Assembly: GCA_026702745.1 (NCBI GenBank)
Contig: JAPPBT010000025.1
Coordinates: 62,001 to 126,000 of the forward strand
Source: Gemmatimonadota bacterium
GTDB lineage: Bacteria > JAAXHH01
Reading direction: 5' to 3'
DNA length: 64,000 nt
The translations under genes were made by a program, and so were the position numbers. The number at the start of each line of letters is the position of its first letter. Position 1 is the first letter of the stretch. The notes below the pieces were generated by a model. That model was not told where the DNA came from, ran no database searches, and saw only the letters and a list, made by a program, of their open reading frames with translations. Below, in pieces: positions 43,067 to 51,699 of this stretch.

Positions 43067-43942
43067 TCAGTCGTCGTCTCTGAGGTAGGGGCTGAGCTTG
43101 CCGCTGCGGGTCGCGTGACGCAAACGCTGCAGCGCCCGTTCCTTGATCTGGCGGATCCGTTCCCGCGTCAGGCCGAAACGAATGCCGATCTCCTCGAGCG
43201 TGTGGGCCCTTTCCGAACCCACGCCGAAGTACAGTCGGATCACTTCCGCCTCGCGGGGCGGAAGGGTGTCCAGCACCTTGCCGACGTCCGACTTCAGAAA
43301 CTGCAGCATGGTGCTCTCGTCCGGCGCCGTCTGCATTTCATCGGGCAGCAGGTCGAGCAGGCTGCGGTCGTCGTCGTGATTGAAGGGTACGTCCAGGGAA
43401 ATGCAGTGGCTGAACGAACTGAGAGCCTCGTTGATCTCTTCGACCGAAATATCCATTTCCTCGGCGATTTCATCGATATCGGGCTTGCGGCCGAGTTCGT
43501 GCTGCAAATGCTTCGAGGTCTGTTTGATGCGGCGTAGTTCTTCGGAGCGGTTGACGGGTACGCGAACGGTCCTCGACTGGTTGGCGATGGACTGTATGAT
43601 GGCCTGGCGTATCCACCAGACGGCATAGGAGATGAACTTGTAACCCCTGGTTTCGTCGAATTTCTTGGCGGCCCGCATGAGGCCCATGTTGCCCTCGTTG
43701 ATCATGTCCAGCAGGGGCAGGCCGTAGTTCTGGTACTGACGGGCCACGCTGACGACGAACCTGAGATTGGCCTTCACCAGCTTGTCCAGCGCATTCTGGT
43801 CGCCCTGCTTGATCAGACGGGCCAGCCGCACTTCCTCCTCGGCCGTGATCAAGGGATACTTCGACATTTCGGCCAGATAGCGGTACAGCGCCTGCTCGTA
43901 CCTGGCCCCGTTTCCATAGGATTCCTGGTATGATGTGCCGAT
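43067..43942 (-). CDS. rpoD: RNA polymerase sigma factor, RpoD-like, ATC start
   Basis: 291 residues if started at ATC 43942. This codon follows GGGAGGTGA by six bases, and the frame has a stop seven bases farther up (TGA 43949-43951). The first ATG in frame (43867) would cut region 1.2 (...ALYRYLAEM-SKYPLITAEEE), whose upstream half is conserved. Regions: 1.2 at about 16-45, 2 (NLRFVVSVARQYQNYGLPLLD, then FISYAVWWIRQAI), 3, and 4 (LPPREAEVIRLYFGVG and the HTH LTRERIRQIKERALQRL). Region 1.1 is absent, as in the short primary sigma of Bacteroidota. It is a likely housekeeping sigma factor of this genome, but only one is visible. Confidence 0.85.
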   Translation of the reverse strand: MGTSYQESYGNGARYEQALYRYLAEMSKYPLITAEEEVRLARLIKQGDQNALDKLVKANLRFVVSVARQYQNYGLPLLDMINEGNMGLMRAAKKFDETRGYKFISYAVWWIRQAIIQSIANQSRTVRVPVNRSEELRRIKQTSKHLQHELGRKPDIDEIAEEMDISVEEINEALSSFSHCISLDVPFNHDDDRSLLDLLPDEMQTAPDESTMLQFLKSDVGKVLDTLPPREAEVIRLYFGVGSERAHTLEEIGIRFGLTRERIRQIKERALQRLRHATRSGKLSPYLRDDD

Positions 43943-44302
43943 CTTGCCTCACCTCCCCCTCGCGACATGCGCAATGCGCTTCTGTCCCGTCCGCTCCGGC
44001 CTATGCGGGCCCGTTTCCCGTTATCCCGTGATCGAATGTGGTGTGAACGGTGTGCTGAACGATGCGTGCCATACGGGGTCCTGTAAAAGCTGTCCAGAAT
44101 ATGCGAACGGCATAGACGCCATCGTCAGACAGACGGAAAGGACAATACAGCGGGTGCGCGTTCGAAATCGATAATTGCGTCGTTGCTTAAGCCAGTGGGA
44201 ACCGGGATGGACCGCCGTCGAATGCGACCGCGATCCAACATGCAAGGTCCATACGGACCATCGACAAGGACTGGCCCGGACGAACGGTCCCAGTGTGAGT
44301 AA

Positions 44303-44329
44303 ATTATACCGAAACGCCCGTCAAGTCAA
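44303..44329 (-). promoter_or_regulatory. promoter of the sigma-factor gene
   Basis: Minus-strand TATAAT (44303-44308) is perfect. TTGACT (44324-44329) lies 15 bases away; CTTGAC one base farther gives a 16-base spacer. AAAACAC lies just upstream, matching the tRNA promoter. The leader to the coding start is about 350 bases. Confidence 0.6.
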
Positions 44330-44346
44330 GTGTTTTCCCTTTAAGA

Positions 44347-44375
44347 TTGACAGGTGAAGGGCCGGTGGATAGATT
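44347..44375 (+). promoter_or_regulatory. promoter of the purSLQ genes
   Basis: TTGACA (44347-44352), 17 bases, TAGATT (44370-44375, four of six). It is divergent from the sigma-factor promoter, and the two -35 boxes lie 18 bases apart. The purS ATG follows at 44443. Confidence 0.6.
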
Positions 44376-44442
44376 GGGCACGCTCAAAACCGGACGCCGA
44401 CCCCACGAATGGAGATCCTTCCCGCGAAGGAAACAGGAGCGG

Positions 44443-44931
44443 ATGGCCGCGGAATCGAAGACCCGGCGTATTGCCGTCGTGAACAGGAAAGACGTGGTGG
44501 ACGCCGTAGGCGAAGGTCTCCGCGGCGATATCCTCGACCTGGGCATCGGGGGCGTCGAGGGCGTTCGGCACGTCCGCCTCTACGCGCTCCACGGCGCCCT
44601 GTCGACCGCCGAACTGGACCGGATCACCACCGGTCTGCTCGCCGATCCGGTCACCCAGGAACATCTCGAAATCGCCGAAACGGGCCTGCCTGTCGTCCCC
44701 GGAGAGTGGGGCGTGGAAGTGTGGTTCAGGCCCGGAGTGACCGACGCCGTGGGCGAAACGGCACTGAAAGGCAGCCGCGACCTGGGCGTCGCGGGGATTG
44801 AATCGGTGGACACCGGGCGAGGCTACATCCTTGCGGGTTCGCTCATCCGGTCGCAGGTCGACACCATTTGCCGTCGGCTGCTGGCCAACGACGTGATCGA
44901 AAGATACGCGTGTTACGAAGGGGGACAATGA
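44443..44931 (+). CDS. purS: phosphoribosylformylglycinamidine synthase PurS-like subunit (two repeats)
   Basis: 162 residues from the ATG at 44443. Usual PurS has about 80 residues. Here two PurS-like halves are visible, about 8-80 (RRIAVVNRKDVVDAVGEGL, then ...LYALHGALSTAELDRI) and about 88-160 (VEVWFRPGVTDAVGETALKG, then GIESVDTGRGYIL). The second half is more canonical. PurS bridges PurL and PurQ in the FGAM synthase complex of purine synthesis. The stop overlaps the purL ATG (ATGA). The frame back to 44347 starts inside the promoter and is rejected. Confidence 0.8.
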   Translation: MAAESKTRRIAVVNRKDVVDAVGEGLRGDILDLGIGGVEGVRHVRLYALHGALSTAELDRITTGLLADPVTQEHLEIAETGLPVVPGEWGVEVWFRPGVTDAVGETALKGSRDLGVAGIESVDTGRGYILAGSLIRSQVDTICRRLLANDVIERYACYEGGQ

Positions 44932-47357
44932 CCTTCGAGTCCGACGACACCGTCGAGACCTTCTCCCTGCTGAAGGCGACCGACGATGAAATGACGCAGC
45001 TGAGCCGGGACGGCATGCTGGCGCTCAACCTGGAGGAAATGCGGTCGATCCGGCAACATTTCAGCGTGCTGGGCCGCGACCCGACGGACGTGGAAATGGA
45101 GACGCTCGCCCAGACCTGGTCCGAGCACTGCAAGCACAAGGTCTTCAACGGGGTCATCGACTACGTATCGGGCCGGAAGACGGAGCGTATCGACAACCTC
45201 TTCGCCCGCACCATCAGGAAGGCGACCGAAGACATCCGCCAGGCCCAGGGGCCGAAGGACCGATGTGTATCCGTGTTCGTCGACAACGCCGGGATCATCG
45301 AATTCGACGACGACTATCATCTCGTCTTCAAGGTAGAAACGCATAACCATCCCTCGGCGCTGGATCCCTACGGCGGCGCCAACACGGGCATCGGCGGGGT
45401 CATCCGCGATCCGCTCGGGACGGGCCTGGGCGGCAAGCCCATTTTCAACACGGACGTCTTCTGCTTCGCGCCGCCCGACTTCCCCTATGAGGATCTGCCG
45501 GAAGGCGTATTGCACCCGAAACGCGTCTTCAAGGGCGTCGTGGCCGGCGTCCGGGATTACGGCAACCGCATGGGCATACCGACCGTCAACGGGGCCATCC
45601 TGTTCGACGAGCGGTACCTGGGCAACCCGCTGGTCTACTGCGGCACGGCGGCCATCATACCGGTCGACCGTTGCGAGAAATCGGCCAAACCGGGCGATCT
45701 CGTCGTCACCATCGGCGGGCGGACGGGCCGAGACGGGATCCACGGGGCCACGTTCTCGTCCATCGAACTGACCGACGCTTCGGAATCCACCGCCACGCAG
45801 GCCGTTCAAATCGGGAATCCCATCGAGGAGAAGAAGATCCTCGACGTCCTGATGCAGGCGCGGGACCGCGGGCTCTACCGGAACATCACCGACTGCGGCG
45901 CCGGCGGGTTCTCATCGGCCATCGGCGAAATGGGAGAGGATACGGGCGCGGAAGTGCACCTGGAGAAGGCGCCCTTGAAATACGGCGGCCTGAAACCGTG
46001 GGAGATCTTTCTCTCGGAATCCCAGGAACGCATGATTCTGGCCGTTCCCCCCGAGCACATCGAGTCCTTAAGGGACCTCTGCGCGAGCGAGGATGTCGAG
46101 GCCTCGGTGATCGGCGAATTCACCGGCGACCGGCGGCTCAGGGTCACCCACAAGCCCGATGCGGGAGAAAGCCGGATCACCGTCGCGGACCTGGATATGG
46201 AGTTCCTGCACAAAGGGGTGCCGCGCATCGTCCGGACGGCCCGGTGGGATCCTCCGGACCATCCCGAGCCTCCCGTGGCCGGCCGCCCCGGTCCCGCGCA
46301 GAGCCTGGTCCGGCTGCTGTCGTCCTGGAACGTGGCGAGCAAGGAGTGGGTCGTCCGCCAGTACGATCACGAGGTACAGGGCGGAAGCGTGCTGAAACCG
46401 CTGCAGGGCGCTCGCAACGACGGTCCGGGCGACGCCGCTATCGTGCGTCCCGTGCTCTCGTCGGACCGGGGCGTCATCGTCGCAAACGGCATCAACCCCG
46501 CCTATGGCGACGTAGATCCGTACTGGATGGCGGCATCGGCCATCGACGAGGCCCTGCGCCAGATCACTTGCGTCGGAGGCCGTATCGACCGGACCGCGCT
46601 GCTGGACAACTTCTGCTGGGGCAACCCGGACAAACCGGACCGCCTCGCCGCGCTGGTCCGCGCGGCCAAGGCCTGTTACGACGTCGCGGTAGCCTACGGC
46701 ACGCCTTTCATCTCGGGGAAGGACAGTTTTTATAACGAGTTCTCCGACGGCGAACGGACCATCGCCATCCCGCCCACGCTGCTCATTTCAGCCATCTGCG
46801 TGATGGACGATGTCCGCAAAGCGGTCAGCATGGACGTCAAGTCGCCCGGAAACAGCATTTACGTCGTGGGACGCACGGGCGACGAACTGGGCGGTTCCCG
46901 GTACTACCGCATGCTCGGATACATCGGCCGGAACGTGCCGACCGTGGACGCCGCCGCCGGGAGCGGGACCATGAACCGGTTGCACGGGGCCATCTCGCAA
47001 GGCCTCGTGGCCGCCTGCCACGACTGCTCCGAGGGCGGCCTTGCCGTGGCCGCGGCGGAAATGGCCTTCGCGGGTGGATACGGCATGGCCCTGGACTTAA
47101 GCGCCCTGCCCCGGGACCCGGAATCGGACCGTGACGACACCGTCCTCTTTTCCGAGTCGAACAGCCGCTTCGTGGTGGAGGTGCCCGGTGGCCGGGAAGC
47201 CGAATTCGAAGCCCAATTGGAAGGAAGCCCATTCGGCCGCGTGGGGACCGTGACCGGGGAGGACCGCTTCCTCGTGCGCGGACTGGGCGGCGATGAGATC
47301 GTTTCTACGGAACTGTCCATATTGAAGGAAGCATGGCAGCGGCCCCTGCGGTGGTGA
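44928..47357 (+). CDS. purL: phosphoribosylformylglycinamidine synthase, PurL subunit
   Basis: 809 residues, longer than the small PurL (about 740) and shorter than the fused form. Linker EMETLAQTWSEHCKHKVF, the ATP/substrate loop VETHNHPSALDPYGGANTGIGG, GGRTGRDGIHGATFSS and the second half GKDSFYNE and SEGGLAVAAAEMAFAGGYG match the family. It makes FGAM from FGAR with ammonia from PurQ. Start 44928 is chosen because it overlaps purS; the frame back to 44868 reads purS in another frame. Confidence 0.95.
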   Translation: MTFESDDTVETFSLLKATDDEMTQLSRDGMLALNLEEMRSIRQHFSVLGRDPTDVEMETLAQTWSEHCKHKVFNGVIDYVSGRKTERIDNLFARTIRKATEDIRQAQGPKDRCVSVFVDNAGIIEFDDDYHLVFKVETHNHPSALDPYGGANTGIGGVIRDPLGTGLGGKPIFNTDVFCFAPPDFPYEDLPEGVLHPKRVFKGVVAGVRDYGNRMGIPTVNGAILFDERYLGNPLVYCGTAAIIPVDRCEKSAKPGDLVVTIGGRTGRDGIHGATFSSIELTDASESTATQAVQIGNPIEEKKILDVLMQARDRGLYRNITDCGAGGFSSAIGEMGEDTGAEVHLEKAPLKYGGLKPWEIFLSESQERMILAVPPEHIESLRDLCASEDVEASVIGEFTGDRRLRVTHKPDAGESRITVADLDMEFLHKGVPRIVRTARWDPPDHPEPPVAGRPGPAQSLVRLLSSWNVASKEWVVRQYDHEVQGGSVLKPLQGARNDGPGDAAIVRPVLSSDRGVIVANGINPAYGDVDPYWMAASAIDEALRQITCVGGRIDRTALLDNFCWGNPDKPDRLAALVRAAKACYDVAVAYGTPFISGKDSFYNEFSDGERTIAIPPTLLISAICVMDDVRKAVSMDVKSPGNSIYVVGRTGDELGGSRYYRMLGYIGRNVPTVDAAAGSGTMNRLHGAISQGLVAACHDCSEGGLAVAAAEMAFAGGYGMALDLSALPRDPESDRDDTVLFSESNSRFVVEVPGGREAEFEAQLEGSPFGRVGTVTGEDRFLVRGLGGDEIVSTELSILKEAWQRPLRW

Positions 47358-47493
47358 TGCCGCGAGGGAGGCCGTACGGGGGCTCGATGGCTGGCGACCC
47401 GTCCGGCAGCGTCCCGGCGAACGTCGGCCCAACCGGTGGCGTCGCGTCCAGCGGCCGTCCTCCATGCCGTTCCTATATGACCCTGGAGCATCC

Positions 47494-48342
47494 ATGTCCA
47501 AAGTCTCGGTCCTGATACTGCGCGCCGCGGGGATCAACTGCGACGAGGAAACGGCCCACGCCTTCCGCCTCGCCGGCGCGGAGCGGGTGGATCCCGTCCA
47601 CATCAATGCCTTCATCCAGGGGCGCCGCCGCCTGTCCGAGTACGACGTGCTGGTCCTGTCCGGCGGGTTTTCCTACGGCGACGATCTCTCCGGAGGCAAA
47701 GTGCTCGCCAACGAGATGCAGTGCAAGCTGATGGAGGACGTGGAATCGTTCATCGGGGCAGGCAAACTCATCCTCGGCATCTGCAACGGATTCCAGGTGC
47801 TGGTCAAGATGGGGCTGCTTCCCCAGACGGAAACGGGTGGCAGGCGGCAGGAAGCAACGGTGTTCTACAACGACTCCGGCAAGTTCGAGTGCCGCTGGGT
47901 CTACCTGCGCAGGAACCCCGGCAGTCCCTGCGTCTTCACCCGGGACATGCCGGAGACTATTTACATACCGGTCGCGAACGGGGAAGGCAAGGTCATGCTG
48001 GCGTCCGAGGATGTGCGGCTTCGGCTGGGGCCGGGCGGCCACATCGCATTGCAGTACGTCAACCCGCCCTGGGTGGATGTAGGGGCGGCCACGAGTGAGG
48101 TGATCGGGGCGGCCGCCCTGGAGGCAACGGCTGAGACGGCCTATCCCTGGAGTCCCAACGGCTCGGTGGACGCCATTGCCGGGATCTGCGACGCCACGGG
48201 ACGGATCTTCGGGCTCATGCCTCATCCGGAGCGTTATACCCACCCGACCCATCATCCCCGGTGGACCCGGGAGGGAGGCAGGGAGCCGGACGGCCTGCAT
48301 ATCTTCCGGAACGCCGTGAACTATGTCCGCGGGGTCCTGTAG
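47494..48342 (+). CDS. purQ: phosphoribosylformylglycinamidine synthase, glutaminase subunit PurQ
   Basis: 282 residues from the ATG at 47494 (MSKVSVLILRAAGINCDEE). Class I glutamine amidotransferase: nucleophile Cys in LILGICNGFQVL (about 95), and His/Glu in MPHPERYTH near the C-terminus. GGFSYGDDLSGGK is diagnostic for PurQ. It supplies ammonia to PurL. A 136-base gap separates it from purL. Confidence 0.94.
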   Translation: MSKVSVLILRAAGINCDEETAHAFRLAGAERVDPVHINAFIQGRRRLSEYDVLVLSGGFSYGDDLSGGKVLANEMQCKLMEDVESFIGAGKLILGICNGFQVLVKMGLLPQTETGGRRQEATVFYNDSGKFECRWVYLRRNPGSPCVFTRDMPETIYIPVANGEGKVMLASEDVRLRLGPGGHIALQYVNPPWVDVGAATSEVIGAAALEATAETAYPWSPNGSVDAIAGICDATGRIFGLMPHPERYTHPTHHPRWTREGGREPDGLHIFRNAVNYVRGVL

Positions 48343-48364
48343 CTGCCGAAGGGAGCGCGCTTAA

Positions 48365-48910
48365 ATGAGCTTCCCTCCGTTCACCCGAGCCATCGAACGC
48401 CGCATGTACGTGATCGGGATCCTCCTGGTCCCCGTCGCGCTCTTCGTGCTGCTCAGTCTCGTAACCCACGCCGAAACCGACTACCCCAATTCGAGCCGGA
48501 GTCCGGGTGAAGTCACCAACCTGGGCGGTCTGCCCGGCGCCCTGGTATCTCACGGCGTGATGCTCGCCCTGGGATACGGGGGATACGTCGTCCCCGTCCT
48601 CATTGGATTGCTGGCATGGAACCGGATCCGGGGGCAGCACCCGGTGAGACTGTGCGTGCAAGCCGCCTGGCTCCTGGTGCTCGTATTAGCCGGGGTTTCC
48701 ACGGGGAGCCTGATACCGGTGCTTCCCGAGACCCTCAGGTTCAGGATCGGCGGCGTGCTGGGGTTCTACCTGGGCGGTCGGATGGCGGGTGCGCTGGGTG
48801 TGGACTGGTCTCTGGTACTGGGCGGCGCCTTATTTCTGGTTGTCCTGGTGGCCATGTTGTATTGGACTGTCAGGCGCCGTGCACGCCGGCAGGTCAAATC
48901 CAGCTCCTGA
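48365..48910 (+). CDS. FtsK N-terminal membrane domain without motor
   Basis: 181 residues with four or five hydrophobic helices (IGILLVPVALFVLLSLVTHA, then the GALVSHGVMLALGYGGYVV region and two more). The pattern ...SSRSPGEVTNLGGLPGALVSHG... matches the 4TM region of FtsK/SpoIIIE. It stops with RRRARRQVKSSS and has no ATPase. FtsK normally continues for 500-1000 residues with a DNA translocase motor. Either this is a truncated ftsK left after a rearrangement, or a separate small membrane protein. The subtilase gene follows after 45 bases. Confidence 0.72.
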   Translation: MSFPPFTRAIERRMYVIGILLVPVALFVLLSLVTHAETDYPNSSRSPGEVTNLGGLPGALVSHGVMLALGYGGYVVPVLIGLLAWNRIRGQHPVRLCVQAAWLLVLVLAGVSTGSLIPVLPETLRFRIGGVLGFYLGGRMAGALGVDWSLVLGGALFLVVLVAMLYWTVRRRARRQVKSSS

Positions 48911-48955
48911 ACCAGCGAGGTCCACCCATGGCCTCGACCGGACCAAACCAGAGCA

Positions 48956-51034
48956 ATGTCTATGAAGCAATGTGCCGTAATTCTGTTCATACTCGCCGCA
49001 TCTCCGGCGATCGTTGCGGATCCGGTTGACCAACGTACCTTCGAGCCTGGTGCTGTTCCGTTGGCGCTCAGAATTTCCGAAAGCCTACAGGAAGCGCTTT
49101 CGACTGGATTGCCGGATGACCACATGAAAGTGTGGATCTACCTGGCGGATAAGGGGGACGCCAACGGTACAGGATACGCCCTGGCCGTGGCTGCGGCGGA
49201 AGACCGACTGACCCCACGCACACGGCGCAGACTCGCGGTCAGAGGGAATCGTCCTGCTGGATGGGAAGACATCCCGATCCACACACCCTATGTAAACCGG
49301 ATCGCGGAGTCGGGCGGACTGATCCACCATATGTCCCGCTGGCACAACGCGGTAAGCGTATCGGGCGATGCGAAGGTGATTCAAAGCCTTGCAGAACTGC
49401 CCTTCGTCCTGAGGATAGAAGCGGTCGACCGCCTGCGACGTCCGCGACCTGTTTTACCGCGCCCGTCCGTGTCGCAGGAGACAACACCGAGTCATCGTCG
49501 GACCCTGGCCAATCGATTCGATTATGGACCGTCTTTCGTCCAATTGAACCAGTTGCAGATACCTGCGTTGCACGATATCGGCTTGTCGGGCCAGGGCGTG
49601 TTGGTGGCGTTGTTCGACACGGGATTCAGCCTGCAGCACGTGGCCTTCGACAGCCTGCGAACCCGGGTGGAGGCACAGCGCGATTTCGTGGAGGATCACT
49701 TGGGAATGGCGGGATCCCCTTACGATTTGCATGGCACCCAGGTGCTCGCGGCAATTGGTGGGTTTGCGCCGGGTAAACTGGTCGGACCGGCCTTCGGCGC
49801 CCGTTACCTCCTCGCGAGTACGGAGGCCGTTACCTTCGAGGACGAGATAGAGGAGGACTGGTGGATTGCCGCGCTGGAGTGGGCCGACAGCCTCGGCGTG
49901 GACGTAATCAGTAGTTCACTCGGCTACATCGACTGGTATGCCTTTGAAGACATGGACGGCAAATCCGCCATGATTTCCCGGGCGGCTTCCATGGCGGCGG
50001 ACCGCGGCATCGTAGTTGTGAGCGCCATGGGCAACTTAGGCGGCCAGCCCTACGAGAAGATGAGCGCTCCCGCTGACGCGGAGAAGGTGATATCCGTTGG
50101 CGCTGTCGACGCCTCAGGTAATCGGTGGGCATCTTCGTCTATTGGACCTACGTACGACGGACGTATAAAGCCGGACGTGATGGCCATGGGCCAAGGCGTC
50201 TACACAGTGCAGCCGTTTTCCGCCCAGTCCTATGCCCGCACCAACGGCACATCTTTTTCCACGCCCCTGGTGGCCGGGGTCGTCGCGCTACTGCTGGAGG
50301 CCTACCCCCACTGGACCCCTGAAAAAGTGCAAAAGGTTCTTCACCAGACGGCTAGCCAGACCGCCGCCCCGGATACCCTGTACGGGTACGGCATCGTCCA
50401 GGCTGCCGATGCCCTGATGACCGAGTCGCGAGGAACCGTGCGGTCATTCACTGCCGAAAGCGGACCGAGTGGTGTGTTCCTCTCCTGGACTGCAGGGTTG
50501 GAAATCAACCTGCGGTCCTACCGGATCGAACGCAGGGACTATCCCGATGGAACATTCGAAGTGCTGGCCTCGGTACCGGTAACCCGGTCCGGGGAAGCTC
50601 CCCCGGGCTCGAACGCTTACGACTATACGGATACGGCCGCGCAACCGGGAACATCCTACGAGTACCGGTTGCAGCCCATGGGCCGCGCGGGGCTGGCGTT
50701 GACGGCGGAACCGGTCGTGATTCGCATCGACTACGAGTCCGGCGCGTCCGGTGAACTGGCGGCGGTCCTCTATCCGAACGCGCCGAATCCCTTCGCCGGT
50801 AGAACGGATATTCGCTTTGAACTGACGGAATCTACTACGGTCAACTTGACGATCTACGATCTGCTAGGAAGGCGAGTACGGGTCCTGGCGGACCGGATGT
50901 ATGGACCTGGCCGTTACGCCCTGCCCTGGAACGGCATGGACGGCGACGGCCGCGCCGTACCCAGCGGCGTGTACCTGTACCGCATGACCGCGGGCGGAAT
51001 CGAGCAGAGTGGCAAGATGCTGCTGCTGCGTTAG
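48956..51034 (+). CDS. secreted subtilisin-like serine protease with FlgD/T9SS-like C-terminal module
   Basis: 692 residues. Signal peptide (MKQCAVILFILAASPAIVA), a propeptide-like region to about 190, then the S8 catalytic domain: Asp in VALFDTGF (about 219), His in DLHGTQVLA (about 260), oxyanion Asn in SAMGNLGG and Ser in NGTSFSTPLVAG (about 430). A fibronectin-like segment (about 505-595) follows. The last 85 residues, LYPNAPNPFAGRTDIRF onward ending SGKMLLLR, are a FlgD-Ig/type-A-sorting-like C-terminal domain common in FCB phyla. It is probably exported and cell-surface retained. The start could be a codon or two downstream. GC looks lower than in surrounding genes. Confidence 0.9.
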   Translation: MSMKQCAVILFILAASPAIVADPVDQRTFEPGAVPLALRISESLQEALSTGLPDDHMKVWIYLADKGDANGTGYALAVAAAEDRLTPRTRRRLAVRGNRPAGWEDIPIHTPYVNRIAESGGLIHHMSRWHNAVSVSGDAKVIQSLAELPFVLRIEAVDRLRRPRPVLPRPSVSQETTPSHRRTLANRFDYGPSFVQLNQLQIPALHDIGLSGQGVLVALFDTGFSLQHVAFDSLRTRVEAQRDFVEDHLGMAGSPYDLHGTQVLAAIGGFAPGKLVGPAFGARYLLASTEAVTFEDEIEEDWWIAALEWADSLGVDVISSSLGYIDWYAFEDMDGKSAMISRAASMAADRGIVVVSAMGNLGGQPYEKMSAPADAEKVISVGAVDASGNRWASSSIGPTYDGRIKPDVMAMGQGVYTVQPFSAQSYARTNGTSFSTPLVAGVVALLLEAYPHWTPEKVQKVLHQTASQTAAPDTLYGYGIVQAADALMTESRGTVRSFTAESGPSGVFLSWTAGLEINLRSYRIERRDYPDGTFEVLASVPVTRSGEAPPGSNAYDYTDTAAQPGTSYEYRLQPMGRAGLALTAEPVVIRIDYESGASGELAAVLYPNAPNPFAGRTDIRFELTESTTVNLTIYDLLGRRVRVLADRMYGPGRYALPWNGMDGDGRAVPSGVYLYRMTAGGIEQSGKMLLLR

Positions 51035-51162
51035 GGGCGGCGCGCTGCCGCTTCAGGGGCGGCGTGAATCGGGGTCGCGTCATGCGGTTTCAGGCTGGCC
51101 GAAGCACCGTTACGGCACGTCGAAATGCGGTGAAGGCAGTCCGGTGATCTTCGATAAAGAGG

Positions 51163-51191
51163 TTGACATCCAGGAAGGTTCTGGTTTATAT
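51163..51191 (+). promoter_or_regulatory. promoter of the A-type Fe-S carrier gene
   Basis: TTGACA (51163-51168), 17 bases, TTATAT (51186-51191); TATATA one base on is an alternative -10. The ATG at 51295 lies about 100 bases downstream. A Shine-Dalgarno GGGGG-rich stretch is close to the ATG. Confidence 0.55.
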
Positions 51192-51294
51192 AGCCTTAGC
51201 GACTAACGGTACAGGTTTCCGGTCGTGCATGACGGATACAAGTCAGCGCAAACAAAGCTACTTACGCCATTCATTCGCAAGGGGGTTGGACATC

Positions 51295-51618
51295 ATGGTC
51301 ACCGTGACGGACGTTGCCGCCGACAAGATCAAAACCATGATCGAGGACCAGGAAAATCCGGATCTCGGACTGCGCGTCATGATCTCCGGTGGTGGGTGTT
51401 CCGGTTTTCAGTACAAGCTTGCTTTCGACAAGAACGCGACCGACAACGACCAGATTATCGAGCAGAACGGCATCAAGGTTTTCGTCGACAACAAGAGCGC
51501 CATCTACCTGATGGGTGCGGAACTGGACTATGTGGAAGGGCTGATGGGCGCCGGGTTCAAGGTCAGCAATCCCAATGCCAAGGGCACCTGCGGCTGCGGC
51601 GAGTCGTTTTACGTATAG
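51295..51618 (+). CDS. A-type iron-sulfur cluster carrier (IscA/ErpA/SufA family)
   Basis: 107 residues from the ATG at 51295 (MVTVTDVAADKIKTMI). The three ligand cysteines are present: GGGCSGFQYKL and the C-terminal TCGCGESF. It transfers Fe-S clusters to apoproteins. The longer frame to 51163 begins in the promoter. It is followed 81 bases later by the Mrp ATPase gene, another Fe-S carrier, suggesting a joint Fe-S assembly unit. Confidence 0.92.
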   Translation: MVTVTDVAADKIKTMIEDQENPDLGLRVMISGGGCSGFQYKLAFDKNATDNDQIIEQNGIKVFVDNKSAIYLMGAELDYVEGLMGAGFKVSNPNAKGTCGCGESFYV

Positions 51619-51699
51619 GTCCGAAAGGCGCGGGATCGGTCCCGCGCATCCCGGACAGCTCGGACAGCCCAGGTAGTCCGTAAACGCGGATCGAGCACT

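Larger units (their letters stand above)
43943..44442. other. 500 bp divergent promoter and leader region between rpoD and purS
   Basis: No convincing gene lies here. It holds a sigma-factor promoter reading left, a purS promoter reading right, and a leader of about 350 bases ahead of the sigma-factor start. A short 74-codon minus-strand frame (44021-44245) has a hydrophobic stretch but no other support. A small hairpin GGTCC-ATAC-GGACC lies at 44246-44259. Confidence 0.7.

Noticed and set aside
44021-44245. 74-codon minus-strand frame with a hydrophobic stretch in the sigma leader
   Set aside because: No ribosome site or conservation evidence; its start region overlaps the likely transcript leader and it is probably by chance.
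44347-44442. N-terminal extension of purS to a TTG at 44347
   Set aside because: That TTG is part of the TTGACA -35 box; the ATG at 44443 fits the family.
51163-51294. N-terminal extension of the Fe-S carrier to 51163
   Set aside because: It starts within the TTGACA -35 box; A-type carriers are about 107 residues, matching the ATG at 51295.
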